Notes: generated by a model not told the origin, from the sequence alone. 35,908 nucleotides of DNA from an uncultured Bacteroidales bacterium (GCA_946403215.1 CAMIZG010000018.1:1-35908); one strand, 5' to 3'; shown: positions 24,582 through 33,952, counted from the first letter of the stretch. Made by a program: numbers and translations.

Positions 24582-26106
24582 CCCGAAAATTCAGCAGCCT
24601 ATCCTGAAACTTGTCGGCGAGGAAGCCGATAAGCTGGGTATCGAGTGCTATGTGGTCGGCGGCTGGGTGCGTGACCTCTTCCTCCACCGCGACAGCAAGG
24701 ATATCGACATTGTCGTTGTCCAACATCAGCCATTAGCCATTAGCCATTGGCCATCAGCCGGCAATGAGCCAACAGCCAACAGCCAACAGCCAACAGCCAA
24801 TAGCCCCCGTTGGGGTATCATGCTTGCAGAAGCGGTTGACAAACGTCTGGGCAAAGGCGCACACTTAAGCGTGTTCAGGACCTACGGCACGGCTCAGGTG
24901 AAAAAAGGGGATACAGAATTGGAGTTCGTGGGCGCACGCAAGGAGAGTTACCGTCACGACTCGCGCAACCCTATTGTGGAGGACGGCACGCTGGAGGAGG
25001 ACCAGAACCGCCGCGACTTCACCATCAACGCCATGGCTATCTGCCTGAACAAGGAACGCTATGGCGAACTGCTTGACCCGTTTGACGGCATGTATGACCT
25101 GGAGGACTGCATTATCCAGACGCCGCTGGACCCGGATATAACGTTCAGCGACGATCCGCTGCGTATGATGCGCGCTATCCGTTTTGCCACGCAGCTGGGC
25201 TTCAACCTTACCGGCGAATGTTTCGATGCCATCGTGCGCAACCGTGAGCGGATTAGTATTATTACGCGTGAGCGTATCGCTGACGAGCTGAACAAGATTA
25301 TGCTCTCGCGCCGTCCGTCCGACGGCTGGCTGCTGCTCGACAAGACAGGTCTGCTACCCCTCATCTTCCCTGAACTGGCGGCGCTGAAAGGCGTTGACAC
25401 CGTCAACGGCCGTGCACACAAGGATATCTTCTACCACACCCTCAAGGTGCTCGACAACGTAGCCGAGATACAACGTTCAAATGAGAAAATGGTAAATGAG
25501 AAAATGGATAAATGCCTGTGGCTGCGCTGGGCTGCCCTGCTCCATGACATAGGCAAACCCAAGTCGAAGAAGTACGAACCCAAAGTCGGCTGGACATTCT
25601 ATAACCACAACTATATCGGCGCGAAGATGGTGCCGAAGATCTTCAAGGCGCTCAAACTCCCGCTGAATGAGAAGATGGATTATGTGCAGAAGATGGTTGA
25701 CCTGCATATGCGTCCCATCAATCTGATCGAGGAGACGGTCACCGACAGCGCCGTACGACGTCTCTTGTTCGAGGCTGGTGACGACATCAACGACCTGATG
25801 ATCCTCTGCAACGCCGATATCACTTCGCGTAATCAGGACAAGGTCAAGCGCTACCATGACAACTACGAACTGGTGGTCCGTAAGATGGTCGAACTGGAGG
25901 AACGTGACCGCATCCGCAATTTCCAGCCGCCCGTCATGGGCGACGAGATAATGGCGATGTTCGGTCTCGAGCCCTGTTCGCTGGTCGGCGAACTGAAGAC
26001 GGCGGTCAAGGATGCCATACTTGACGGAGTGATCCCCAACGACCACGATGCCGCCGTCACCTTTATCCGCCAAATCGCCAAGGAGAAAGGTCTGCCTGGC
26101 GCGTGA
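24568..26106 (+). CDS. cca: tRNA nucleotidyltransferase (CCA-adding type) with HD domain
   Basis: 512 residues. It adds or repairs the CCA tail of tRNAs; the tRNA gene in this window does not encode CCA. Class II nucleotidyltransferase core: YVVGGWVRDLFL, DIDIVVV (catalytic Asp pair), RRDFTINAMA (flap), DPLRMMRAIRFA and the RISIITRERIADELNKIM helix. A C-terminal HD domain has LLHDIGKPKSKK and a later HxMRP. Between IDIVVV and the GIMLAEAV helix lies an insertion of about 27 residues (54-80) made of two tandem heptamer arrays; a third array encodes NEKMVNEKMDK (about 305-316) just before the HD motif. Start overlaps rmlB by 14 nt. Confidence 0.93.
   Translation: MLIDNPKIQQPILKLVGEEADKLGIECYVVGGWVRDLFLHRDSKDIDIVVVQHQPLAISHWPSAGNEPTANSQQPTANSPRWGIMLAEAVDKRLGKGAHLSVFRTYGTAQVKKGDTELEFVGARKESYRHDSRNPIVEDGTLEEDQNRRDFTINAMAICLNKERYGELLDPFDGMYDLEDCIIQTPLDPDITFSDDPLRMMRAIRFATQLGFNLTGECFDAIVRNRERISIITRERIADELNKIMLSRRPSDGWLLLDKTGLLPLIFPELAALKGVDTVNGRAHKDIFYHTLKVLDNVAEIQRSNEKMVNEKMDKCLWLRWAALLHDIGKPKSKKYEPKVGWTFYNHNYIGAKMVPKIFKALKLPLNEKMDYVQKMVDLHMRPINLIEETVTDSAVRRLLFEAGDDINDLMILCNADITSRNQDKVKRYHDNYELVVRKMVELEERDRIRNFQPPVMGDEIMAMFGLEPCSLVGELKTAVKDAILDGVIPNDHDAAVTFIRQIAKEKGLPGA
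24728..24801. repeat. Double heptamer array inside cca (AGCCATT x5, then AGCCAAC x5)
   Basis: Five heptamers at 24728-24762 (AGCCATT three times, then GGCCATC, AGCCGGC), a 4-nt spacer, and five at 24767-24801 (AGCCAAC four times, then AGCCAAT). Together they encode most of the 27-residue insert between the nucleotidyltransferase strands. The two sub-arrays share AGCCA. Confidence 0.9.
25479..25514. repeat. 15/16-nt repeat inside cca
   Basis: AAATGAGAAAATGGT followed by AAATGAGAAAATGGAT and AAATG. It encodes NEKMVNEKMDK, just before the HD-domain residues LHDIGK. Confidence 0.8.
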
Positions 26107-26159
26107 TGACAGAATAGCCCGCAAAACGCATTATTTTTTGACAAAAATGTCACTGTTTT

Positions 26160-26180
26160 GAGCCCAAAAGGGCTCTTTTT
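26160..26180 (+). terminator. Intrinsic terminator after cca
   Basis: GAGCCC, loop AAAA, GGGCTC, then TTTTT. A compact, perfect rho-independent terminator 54 nt after the cca stop. Confidence 0.9.
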
Positions 26181-26234
26181 GCCGAAAAAACGTATTTTTT
26201 TTCTTCACAAAATTTCACAAAAGTGATAATTTGC

Positions 26235-26265
26235 TTGCATTATTACAAACTTATTTGTAACTTTG
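26235..26265 (+). promoter_or_regulatory. Promoter for the giant T9SS protein
   Basis: TTG at 26235-26237, 20 nt, then TAACTTTG at 26258-26265. Expected start near 26271, giving a leader of about 220 nt to the chosen ATG. The leader opens with an inverted repeat, CTTTTTG (26270-26276) / CAAAAAG (26287-26293). Confidence 0.65.
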
Positions 26266-26435
26266 CTTGCTTTTTGTGTGCGCATGCAAAAAGGACGTAT
26301 CGATAATAAAAAAAACAAAATACGACAATGAAAAGCGAAGTTAATCGTGCTCTTGTGGCTATGACGACCTTAACATGTAACCTTCTGCGTGTAAGCACAG
26401 AAAATGCTGCATTAATCGGGCAATTATCGGGTTCA

Positions 26436-26490
26436 ACACGACAACGACACGATAACGACACGGTAACGACACGTAAACGATACGTAAACG
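26436..26490. repeat. 11-nt array (5 copies) just before the giant gene
   Basis: Five 11-mers: ACACGACAACG, ACACGATAACG, ACACGGTAACG, ACACGTAAACG, ATACGTAAACG. It ends 2 nt before ATG 26493. Same period, copy number and core as the ileS array at 5286-5340, in the opposite orientation on the map. Confidence 0.9.
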
Positions 26491-26492
26491 GA

Positions 26493-29400
26493 ATGGGACT
26501 ATTACGTGCCGTCTCCACGCTTATATTCTTCCTCACCCTCGGTGTGGGACAGATGTGGGGTGCGGATGCTTCAAATGCCAACCTTTACTATGACAACTCT
26601 TCATCCAATTGGAGTGACGTGCAACTTATGATTGGTCATAGTTCATGGTCGAGCGTATCCCCTATGACGAAGTTGACAAATTCAAACCAATTGTATTACA
26701 AAAGAAGTTTTAATTGGGGTGGATATACTGAGTTCTATTTTGTTACAGGGTGTAGTAGTTGGGGAGATGAAGGAAATAGTCCAACTCATCGAGCTGGTTA
26801 TTGTACAAATTCGAGTAAATTGGAGACAAATGTTGGTAGTGGTACATATTTGTTTGTTTCTTCCGGAGGATCAGATGGTCAAACTGTTTCCGCAACAAGT
26901 TGTTCCAGTTATGACAATCTGAACTACACATATACTGTGGATCAAAAACTCACAAATGACGGTGGTTCTTCATACTCGGCAAGTACAGCCAGTTTAGCGA
27001 CAGTCAAGGTCTCATCGTATGAATTAGGTTCCGCAAGCGCTACTAGTGCAACTGCTAATGATGGGACTATTACTTCTGGAAACTCGAGTGCCAATTGTAA
27101 AGCGGTGCGTACAGCAACGGTAACCTATTCTGTATCCAGTATTGCTGCCGGTTACCATTTCGTTGGATGGTATGACGGTGACACTCAGAAGTCAACGGAC
27201 GCTACATACAATGATATTTGGTCTGTTGAGAACAAGACTTTTACTGCGCGTTTTACTCAGAACTTTACTGAAGGCGATGTATTATACCTCCTTCCTAACT
27301 CAACTTGGAAGAATGCTTCGGGCCTTAACCATTATGCGGCATATTTCTTCGGAAGTGGAGGAAATACATGGGTAAGTTGTTCACAAGTTGGAACGTCCGA
27401 TTACTATTCTGTGACTGTTCCTTCCGGAAACTGGGGATATGTCATTTTCGTTGCTTTGAATAATGCCTCGAATGATTGGTCATATAAAATCCATCAGACG
27501 GATGATTTGATGTATGACTCGTCTCATAATGGTGTAGAAATAACCGGAGGCAGTAATTCCCAAAGCAGAATAGCCGTTTATACGGGTATATCTGTTAGCC
27601 GTACACCTACAGCCGCGGCAGATGCACCAAATATAACGAATAGTCAAGCTGTCGTAAAATCCGGTAGTTCTGTCACAATTAATGCACAAACAGAAAATAC
27701 AGGTTATCATTGGGTAAATTGGACATCATCAAATGGAACTTTTGGTACAGCCACAAACAAATCTACCACATTCACACCATCGGCTAACAGTGCATCTGCT
27801 GTAGCAAATTATGCTGCCAACACCTATACGGTAACGCTGGATAGAAATAATCTAATCAGCCCGACCGGTTCGACAACTGCGACGATGACGTATAACTCCA
27901 GCACGATAACCGATTATACCGCTCCGACGAAAACAGGTTACTCCTTTGGTGGCTATTGGACAAGTGAGACACTCAATGATGGTGACGGAACGATGGTCAT
28001 TGACGATGAAGGAGTACTGCAAGAAAACGTGGATGGTTATACCGGTGCCGGAGGTATATGGATCAGAACAACGGCTACCACCCTCTATGCGAAATGGGTA
28101 GAACTATTCTATCGCGTTACTTTCCGATACAATGGCCATGGCACCATAGCTGTCCATGGAGAAACTGTCGCAAACGGCGAGACAGCTATGGTTCTTCATA
28201 TCATCACGAGATCTTTGGAGGCAACGCCCAACCCCGGATATCATTTCACAGGTTGGACTGTAACGGGGGACGGCGCAGCTAATGTGACAATCGCTGATCC
28301 CAGTTCAGCTTCTACTACCATCAAATCCTCTAGTGGAAACGCCACCGTAATAGCAAACTTTGCACCCAATGTTCATGACATCACCTACACCGCTCCGACG
28401 AACGGTAGTTATACGATCAAGGCGGGTGACGCATCGGCGGTAAGTGCAAATATCGATGATGTTGACTATGCAACTACCATCACTCTGGCAGCGACGCCGG
28501 CCAATGTATGCTATGCGTTCAACGGCTGGACGGTGACGGGTGCTACGCCGGCAGATGCATCGGCTCCAACAACTACGTTCACCATGCCTGACAACGATGT
28601 GACGGTTGCTGCTTCATTCTCTCAAATAGATCTGGCGCACAACAAGACTGCTTATGCCGGCTGGTCGCGTACCGTGACAGAAGTCAATGCCGGAGAAGTA
28701 CCTTCAAAGGCTGTGGATGGTGATTTGAGCTCGCAGCATATTCAATGGGCAATCAATGACAACTTTGCTACCAAAGGCTGGTGGGGTGTCGATCTAGGCG
28801 ATAATTATGTTCTCAGCGATGTGTATATCTATTGGCAAGCTGGTGAGGATGGACGGGCACCGCGTAATTATGAGATCCAAGCTGCTATCAGTACGCCTAC
28901 CGATTTTTCTAACGATCATGCGATGGATGATGTCACGAACTGGCATACGATAAAGACTATCTCCGGTGTGGCGCAAAACTTGGGATCAACGCCTAACATC
29001 ATCTCCTTTACGATAGGTGAATATGCAACTGCGCGCTACATCCGTATTGTCAATAAGGATTCCAATCGCATGCCGATGGCTATCTCAGAATTCAAAGTAT
29101 ATGGCGTTGCAACCGAGAACTGCTACGCCGCCAATACACCGAATGCTTCATTTGCTGGTATCGAAGGCGGACGTATCAAGCTGAACCTATCGGCTACGAA
29201 CACGAATGGTGAGACATTGACTAATTTTGCAGTATTATATGACGGTGTGTATTATGATGTAACAGCCTCTGCCGGCGTAGGTTATATTATCTTGCCATCA
29301 AGCAGGAATATTACGGCTCGAATATATGCCTATAACAAATGTATGCAGAAGAGCAGCGGATATGCTGAAGTTGAGATAGGCGACTACGTCAATCCGCTTG

Positions 29401-32400
29401 AAAACCTCGCGGAACTCAAAACAACATGGGTAAGTTACACCAACAATAACAACGACGAGAAACAAGCCAATTTGAATGATGGTATATTGGATACCAATGG
29501 CTGGATTCCATATCAGAATACAGGCAAGAATGCATGGATGGTAGTGGATCTGGGGGATACATATCAGATTAGCACTATTCAGACGTTCTTCGCAATCGGT
29601 CGCCGTTCAACTAACTACAAGATATACGGTCGTCAGGAAGACCCGTCAACAGATGATGTCAGGGGAGACAACACCCAATGGGTGGAACTCGCAAGCAAAT
29701 CATCGTCTATCAATGCCGGAGCAACAGAAAGCGATGTGAATGAGAGCTCAGTATCGTTTACCGGTGCAATCCGATATGTGCGTTTTGAGTCTTTTGCTGA
29801 AGAATGGGACGATGTAGCCAATGGTTTCAAACTTTTGGAGTTCCGAGTGTTCGGTAGTGCGTTCAAGTCAAGAGACTTGACCGGACCGGTTATCTCCACA
29901 TGCGAGATAGACGGCTCAGCAGAAAACGAGACATCCACCGTTCTGCATCTTGTAGCAACGGACGCTGTGGACGGTGAAGTGTTCAATTATGAAATCAGTA
30001 CTGACGGAGGTTCCAGTTGGACCAAGTATAGTACAGATCCATCAACACGTCTGGTTACTATCAGCGGATTGACAAGCGGTACCTATACTTTCGCCGTAAG
30101 AGCATACGATGTAGTTGGCAACTACTCTTCCACAAGAACGGTGGCTGTCGATATCTGGGATCCGGATGCCAACCTCGCACTCAATAAGACAAGTTGGGCA
30201 GGGCATGAAACCGGAGGTGCAGGTGAGGCCAAAGACAAAGCCAACGATGGCAGTTTGACTACTTTCTGGACTTCGTGGGATGGTGCCAATCCGGATGATG
30301 ACTGGTGGTGCGTCGATCTGGGAGACTACTACCAATTGAGCGAGATTGATGTGTTCTGGCATCAAATCACAGATGGTTCGATTAATCTTCATTCGGAGAA
30401 ATATACCATCCGCGCTCGTCAGACACTGACAGGTACCTCTTCCGAAATAGAGGCAATTATGCGCGACAGTACCCAGTGGTATCTGATTGCCCGTCAGTCC
30501 ACTACACCGAATGTGGGAAATACTGAAAGCGACAAGAACGCATACGCGCTCAACGCGCCCGCGCGATACATATTATTAAAGTCCACCCAGCGTAATGCGA
30601 TCAACCAGCAAATCCGCCTATCCGAGTTGCGCGCATATGGTTCGGGATTTGCTGATGCAGATACCCATGTGCCGGTTATCACAACCGCAACAGCAAGTTA
30701 TAACGACGACGGCAAGGCGTATCTGACGTTGACTGCTGCCGATGAGGAGGATGGTACCACCAATTGGTTCCGTATCTATAACCCATATACAGAGACCTAT
30801 AGCCTGCAACAAACCAACGGCTCGAACCAGATAGTAATAGACGGCCTGCCTACATGTACCAATTTCACTTTCCGGATCCAGGCAATGGACAAGGCTGCCC
30901 AACTGTCGGCAATTACCAACCTGACAGTCAATGTGCCTTTGATATCTACGGATAATATTGCTCCTATGGCAACCCTCACATCCGGAACCAACAACGGTGC
31001 CGGTCTGAATAACTTGGTGGATGGCAATACAGGTAATACATGGGAGGTGGCAGGAGGAACTGTAGCCGGCGAAGATGAATGGCTTGTTTTCCAATGGGAT
31101 AATGCCTATCAGATTACTACCATCAAAGTCTATTGGGAGACCCACGCCGGTGGTGCTACCCGTCCGAAGGACTATGAGTGGCAGGTATCCAATGACGGCA
31201 TCCATTATGTACCGGTGCTCCACTACACCACCAAACCGGGAGCCGAAGAGACATACACGCTCAACGCGACGGCACAATACGTTCGCCTCTTCGTCAACAA
31301 GCACGATGCATATAACGGCATGTGCCTCCGTGAGGTGGAGATCCATGGTGCCTGTGCTGTGGATGCTGACCTGCCGGTAATGCTGTTTGCAGAGCCTGTA
31401 GAGGACAAAATATTTAAGACCAACGCGACTATTTATGTGGGTGCCATTCACAAAACGATTGCTTCAGACCAATTGCTCTATCACGTCAACATCAATAATG
31501 GTGCACGCGAACTGACCGTTTCAGCAGCTTCTGTGACGAACAGTCAATTTACCATTACCGGTCTTACCGCTGAAACAGCGTATAACGTCAAGATTTGGGC
31601 AGCCAAGACGAGTGACATTGCAGGTAACCGCTCTGCCAACTACAAGGAGGTGAACTTCACCACACAGGACGATTACTCCAGCTACTATCTGGCTAACTCT
31701 ATCAACGGTTGGCTAGGTGTCAATTCAGGAGTTTGGACAGATGCCATGAATGAATGGCGCTTCCGGACAACCGCTGTCGATGGTATATACAACCTGACAC
31801 ACACGGTTAGCGTCACGGAGAATTGGACATACTTGATCTATGACCGCACCCATAGCACACGTACCCCGGGCGACAGGACGGCAAGTGTTACTTCCGGCAG
31901 GGATTTCGTGGCAGTGATGCGTGACCTTGACCATTACGTGACCAACTACTCCAACCTCTATGTTGCCGGTTCGGCGGTAGGTACGGCTGAAGATGCTCAT
32001 ACCACCCATAACCGGCTCACATGGATCAGTGCCACCCAGGCTGTTTGGGAAGGTCGTGTGGCGCCGGGCGGAACGTATCGCATCACTTCGTATGACAATG
32101 TGCTCCAGACGAATTTCATTACGCCAAGTGCACAAACATACGGCGAAAGTTATACACACGCCCGCCTGACTTTCACCTTTGACGACGAAGCCGACTTTAC
32201 ATGGACGTGGGAAGAGTTGCCGTCAGAGCAGTTCTGCGAGCGCAGCGGTAATGCCGGCAGCGGAGCCGTGTTGGACGGTTCGGCGTTCGGAGTAGGTGAG
32301 AGCTATGCGGTATATGCATATATGTCAGCGGAAGGTAAATGGATAGTTGAGGCTACCTGCAGCGGTGTTGAGGCAGCCAATGCCTATGTGCAACCCTTCA

Positions 32401-33491
32401 CAGGGGCAACAGGTACCGGACGACAGGAGTTTGCCATGACGCCAATCGGTAATTATTTCCGTGTTGAGATCGATCCGGCATCCATCACCTACAAACTCAA
32501 CGGCTTGTCGCGTTACGTGGTTAAGTTTGCTGTACCGGCCGGCATCCGCTACACAGATGTTCACTACTACGATTTCTCGGGTGACGGTGAGTGCGCACCG
32601 GATTACTTCGACATCTACCACCACGACGATGCCGCTTCAGCTCCGACAGGGGCACGCACCTCGTTTGCCGGAGGCTTGATCCTGCAACCAATCCGCTACC
32701 ACAGGCATTTTGAGAACGCCGACTGGACAACTGTCTGCATCCCGTTTGAAGTAAGTAAGGTGACCGTTTACGATAATGATGACGAACGGGATTATCCCCT
32801 CTATCCGCGCTTCAACAACGGCTCAGACGATGTCGAAGGATACTACTGGCTCAAGACCTTCTCAGGAACATGTGCCATCAAAGACTTCGAGGCAGTCTGG
32901 GAGCAACTGACATACTCTACCGCCGAATCCAACGACGATGTGCTGACCACCTTGGTCAAGCCGGCCAAGAACACGCCGTACATCATCGCCTTCCCCGACG
33001 GAAGCGGTTACTACGAAACCAACTGGGTTGTCTTCCACGGTGCTGCCGGACAGACGATTACCTCCGAGTTTGCAGGACGCTCCAGTATAGCACTGACGGA
33101 CGGCTATGAATATAGTCAGGTGGAGGTGCAGGGAAACAACACGATGCATGCATCCGGCACACTGACGAACATCTACATGATTGAAGAGGGCTACGACTAC
33201 TTCACACGCCAGACGGTGGCTGTTCCTGCCTTTGAGGCCTACCTTATCGGTACAGAGCAGGTACAGCAGAGCTATGCAGCACTCCGCTACCGGGGCGGAC
33301 CGTCAGTGCCTACCGGTACCGGCAACATGCCCACCACTGCCGGCTGGAGTGGTACGATATATACGGTTACGGGCGTACAGGTAGCCTCCTTCGCCGACAG
33401 AGATGCCATGGAGCGCAGCATCCGTGAACTCTCCACCGGCGTATATGTCATCTCAACACAGAGTCAGGTTAATAAGATTGTTGTACCATAA
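26493..33491 (+). CDS. Giant T9SS-exported multi-domain surface protein (four discoidin domains)
   Basis: 2332 residues from ATG 26493, where a signal peptide begins (MGLLRAVSTLIFFLTLGVGQMWG); an in-frame ATG at 26328 would add 55 residues that include the repeat array. Order (approximate residues): two small Trp-rich modules, possibly carbohydrate-binding (30-145, 260-370); InlB/Flg_new-type repeats with GYSFGGYW, GYHFTGW and AFNGWTV (445-710); discoidin (F5/8 type C) domains at 712-871, 970-1123, 1226-1385 and 1488-1621, each with W..VDLGD-like or FQWDNAYQI and YIRI/YVRF ends; FN3-like linkers between; a Trp-rich C-region; and a type IX sorting domain (2286-2332) with GVQVASF, ELSTGVYVI and KIVVP. 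Such proteins are held on the cell surface and bind glycans. The first ~1.2 kb is markedly more AT-rich than the rest. Confidence 0.88.
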   Translation: MGLLRAVSTLIFFLTLGVGQMWGADASNANLYYDNSSSNWSDVQLMIGHSSWSSVSPMTKLTNSNQLYYKRSFNWGGYTEFYFVTGCSSWGDEGNSPTHRAGYCTNSSKLETNVGSGTYLFVSSGGSDGQTVSATSCSSYDNLNYTYTVDQKLTNDGGSSYSASTASLATVKVSSYELGSASATSATANDGTITSGNSSANCKAVRTATVTYSVSSIAAGYHFVGWYDGDTQKSTDATYNDIWSVENKTFTARFTQNFTEGDVLYLLPNSTWKNASGLNHYAAYFFGSGGNTWVSCSQVGTSDYYSVTVPSGNWGYVIFVALNNASNDWSYKIHQTDDLMYDSSHNGVEITGGSNSQSRIAVYTGISVSRTPTAAADAPNITNSQAVVKSGSSVTINAQTENTGYHWVNWTSSNGTFGTATNKSTTFTPSANSASAVANYAANTYTVTLDRNNLISPTGSTTATMTYNSSTITDYTAPTKTGYSFGGYWTSETLNDGDGTMVIDDEGVLQENVDGYTGAGGIWIRTTATTLYAKWVELFYRVTFRYNGHGTIAVHGETVANGETAMVLHIITRSLEATPNPGYHFTGWTVTGDGAANVTIADPSSASTTIKSSSGNATVIANFAPNVHDITYTAPTNGSYTIKAGDASAVSANIDDVDYATTITLAATPANVCYAFNGWTVTGATPADASAPTTTFTMPDNDVTVAASFSQIDLAHNKTAYAGWSRTVTEVNAGEVPSKAVDGDLSSQHIQWAINDNFATKGWWGVDLGDNYVLSDVYIYWQAGEDGRAPRNYEIQAAISTPTDFSNDHAMDDVTNWHTIKTISGVAQNLGSTPNIISFTIGEYATARYIRIVNKDSNRMPMAISEFKVYGVATENCYAANTPNASFAGIEGGRIKLNLSATNTNGETLTNFAVLYDGVYYDVTASAGVGYIILPSSRNITARIYAYNKCMQKSSGYAEVEIGDYVNPLENLAELKTTWVSYTNNNNDEKQANLNDGILDTNGWIPYQNTGKNAWMVVDLGDTYQISTIQTFFAIGRRSTNYKIYGRQEDPSTDDVRGDNTQWVELASKSSSINAGATESDVNESSVSFTGAIRYVRFESFAEEWDDVANGFKLLEFRVFGSAFKSRDLTGPVISTCEIDGSAENETSTVLHLVATDAVDGEVFNYEISTDGGSSWTKYSTDPSTRLVTISGLTSGTYTFAVRAYDVVGNYSSTRTVAVDIWDPDANLALNKTSWAGHETGGAGEAKDKANDGSLTTFWTSWDGANPDDDWWCVDLGDYYQLSEIDVFWHQITDGSINLHSEKYTIRARQTLTGTSSEIEAIMRDSTQWYLIARQSTTPNVGNTESDKNAYALNAPARYILLKSTQRNAINQQIRLSELRAYGSGFADADTHVPVITTATASYNDDGKAYLTLTAADEEDGTTNWFRIYNPYTETYSLQQTNGSNQIVIDGLPTCTNFTFRIQAMDKAAQLSAITNLTVNVPLISTDNIAPMATLTSGTNNGAGLNNLVDGNTGNTWEVAGGTVAGEDEWLVFQWDNAYQITTIKVYWETHAGGATRPKDYEWQVSNDGIHYVPVLHYTTKPGAEETYTLNATAQYVRLFVNKHDAYNGMCLREVEIHGACAVDADLPVMLFAEPVEDKIFKTNATIYVGAIHKTIASDQLLYHVNINNGARELTVSAASVTNSQFTITGLTAETAYNVKIWAAKTSDIAGNRSANYKEVNFTTQDDYSSYYLANSINGWLGVNSGVWTDAMNEWRFRTTAVDGIYNLTHTVSVTENWTYLIYDRTHSTRTPGDRTASVTSGRDFVAVMRDLDHYVTNYSNLYVAGSAVGTAEDAHTTHNRLTWISATQAVWEGRVAPGGTYRITSYDNVLQTNFITPSAQTYGESYTHARLTFTFDDEADFTWTWEELPSEQFCERSGNAGSGAVLDGSAFGVGESYAVYAYMSAEGKWIVEATCSGVEAANAYVQPFTGATGTGRQEFAMTPIGNYFRVEIDPASITYKLNGLSRYVVKFAVPAGIRYTDVHYYDFSGDGECAPDYFDIYHHDDAASAPTGARTSFAGGLILQPIRYHRHFENADWTTVCIPFEVSKVTVYDNDDERDYPLYPRFNNGSDDVEGYYWLKTFSGTCAIKDFEAVWEQLTYSTAESNDDVLTTLVKPAKNTPYIIAFPDGSGYYETNWVVFHGAAGQTITSEFAGRSSIALTDGYEYSQVEVQGNNTMHASGTLTNIYMIEEGYDYFTRQTVAVPAFEAYLIGTEQVQQSYAALRYRGGPSVPTGTGNMPTTAGWSGTIYTVTGVQVASFADRDAMERSIRELSTGVYVISTQSQVNKIVVP

Positions 33492-33504
33492 TACTTCGAG
33501 CGCA

Positions 33505-33912
33505 ATGAAAACATTACGATTTGTTACAGCAATCTTTCTGGCAAGCCTGATTTGCACCTCTGCCGCAGCCCGAATCCAACCGTCGTTAGCCGACGCAACC
33601 GCTACAGGCTATACGATGCAGTCCACGTCGTCCTATACACCGGCAACCTACCGGGGCAGCACCTATCTCCCCGGGGCTTCATCGCCGGCTTACGTACCCT
33701 CCGGCACAGGCGATCTCGATCCGTTCGGTGCGAGCGGTTCGTCGCCTGCTAAGGGGATCCGCAAGTCGCCTCCGGGGACGGGCGGTGACAAGGATAACCC
33801 CAGCATGGAGGGACCGATGTCGGACGGTACATGGTTCCTGCTGCTTCTGCTTGCATGCTATGCCGTATGGGTGACCTATAGGAAGAAAATGCAACCAACA
33901 TTGCACAAATAG
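33505..33912 (+). CDS. Small secreted protein with C-terminal membrane anchor
   Basis: 135 residues, 13 nt after the giant gene, so almost certainly co-transcribed. Signal peptide MKTLRFVTAIFLASLICTSAAA, then a Ser/Thr/Pro/Gly-rich disordered stretch (PSGTGDLDPFGASGSS, PPGTGGDKD), then a C-terminal hydrophobic span (about residues 110-125) followed by RKK. Before the span is GPMSDGTW. The order motif, hydrophobic helix, basic tail resembles sorting tails of the CTERM kind, but no sorting enzyme is nearby. I choose ATG 33505 because the signal peptide starts there. Function unknown; it may assist or tether the giant protein. Confidence 0.75.
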   Translation: MKTLRFVTAIFLASLICTSAAARIQPSLADATATGYTMQSTSSYTPATYRGSTYLPGASSPAYVPSGTGDLDPFGASGSSPAKGIRKSPPGTGGDKDNPSMEGPMSDGTWFLLLLLACYAVWVTYRKKMQPTLHK

Positions 33913-33952
33913 GCATATTTTGTGCGAAAAATAGCAATTTTTGATGCAATTA

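Noticed and set aside
24728..24801. CRISPR array
   Set aside because: Units of 7 nt without unique spacers, in frame within cca; no cas genes nearby. The same holds for the other arrays.
26328..26492. Alternative start of the giant gene adding 55 residues
   Set aside because: The added part precedes a complete signal peptide and includes the 11-nt array; kept only as a possible extended leader.
30618..31451. A 277-codon minus-strand frame inside the giant T9SS gene
   Set aside because: It is antisense to well-supported discoidin and FN3-like domains and has no promoter.
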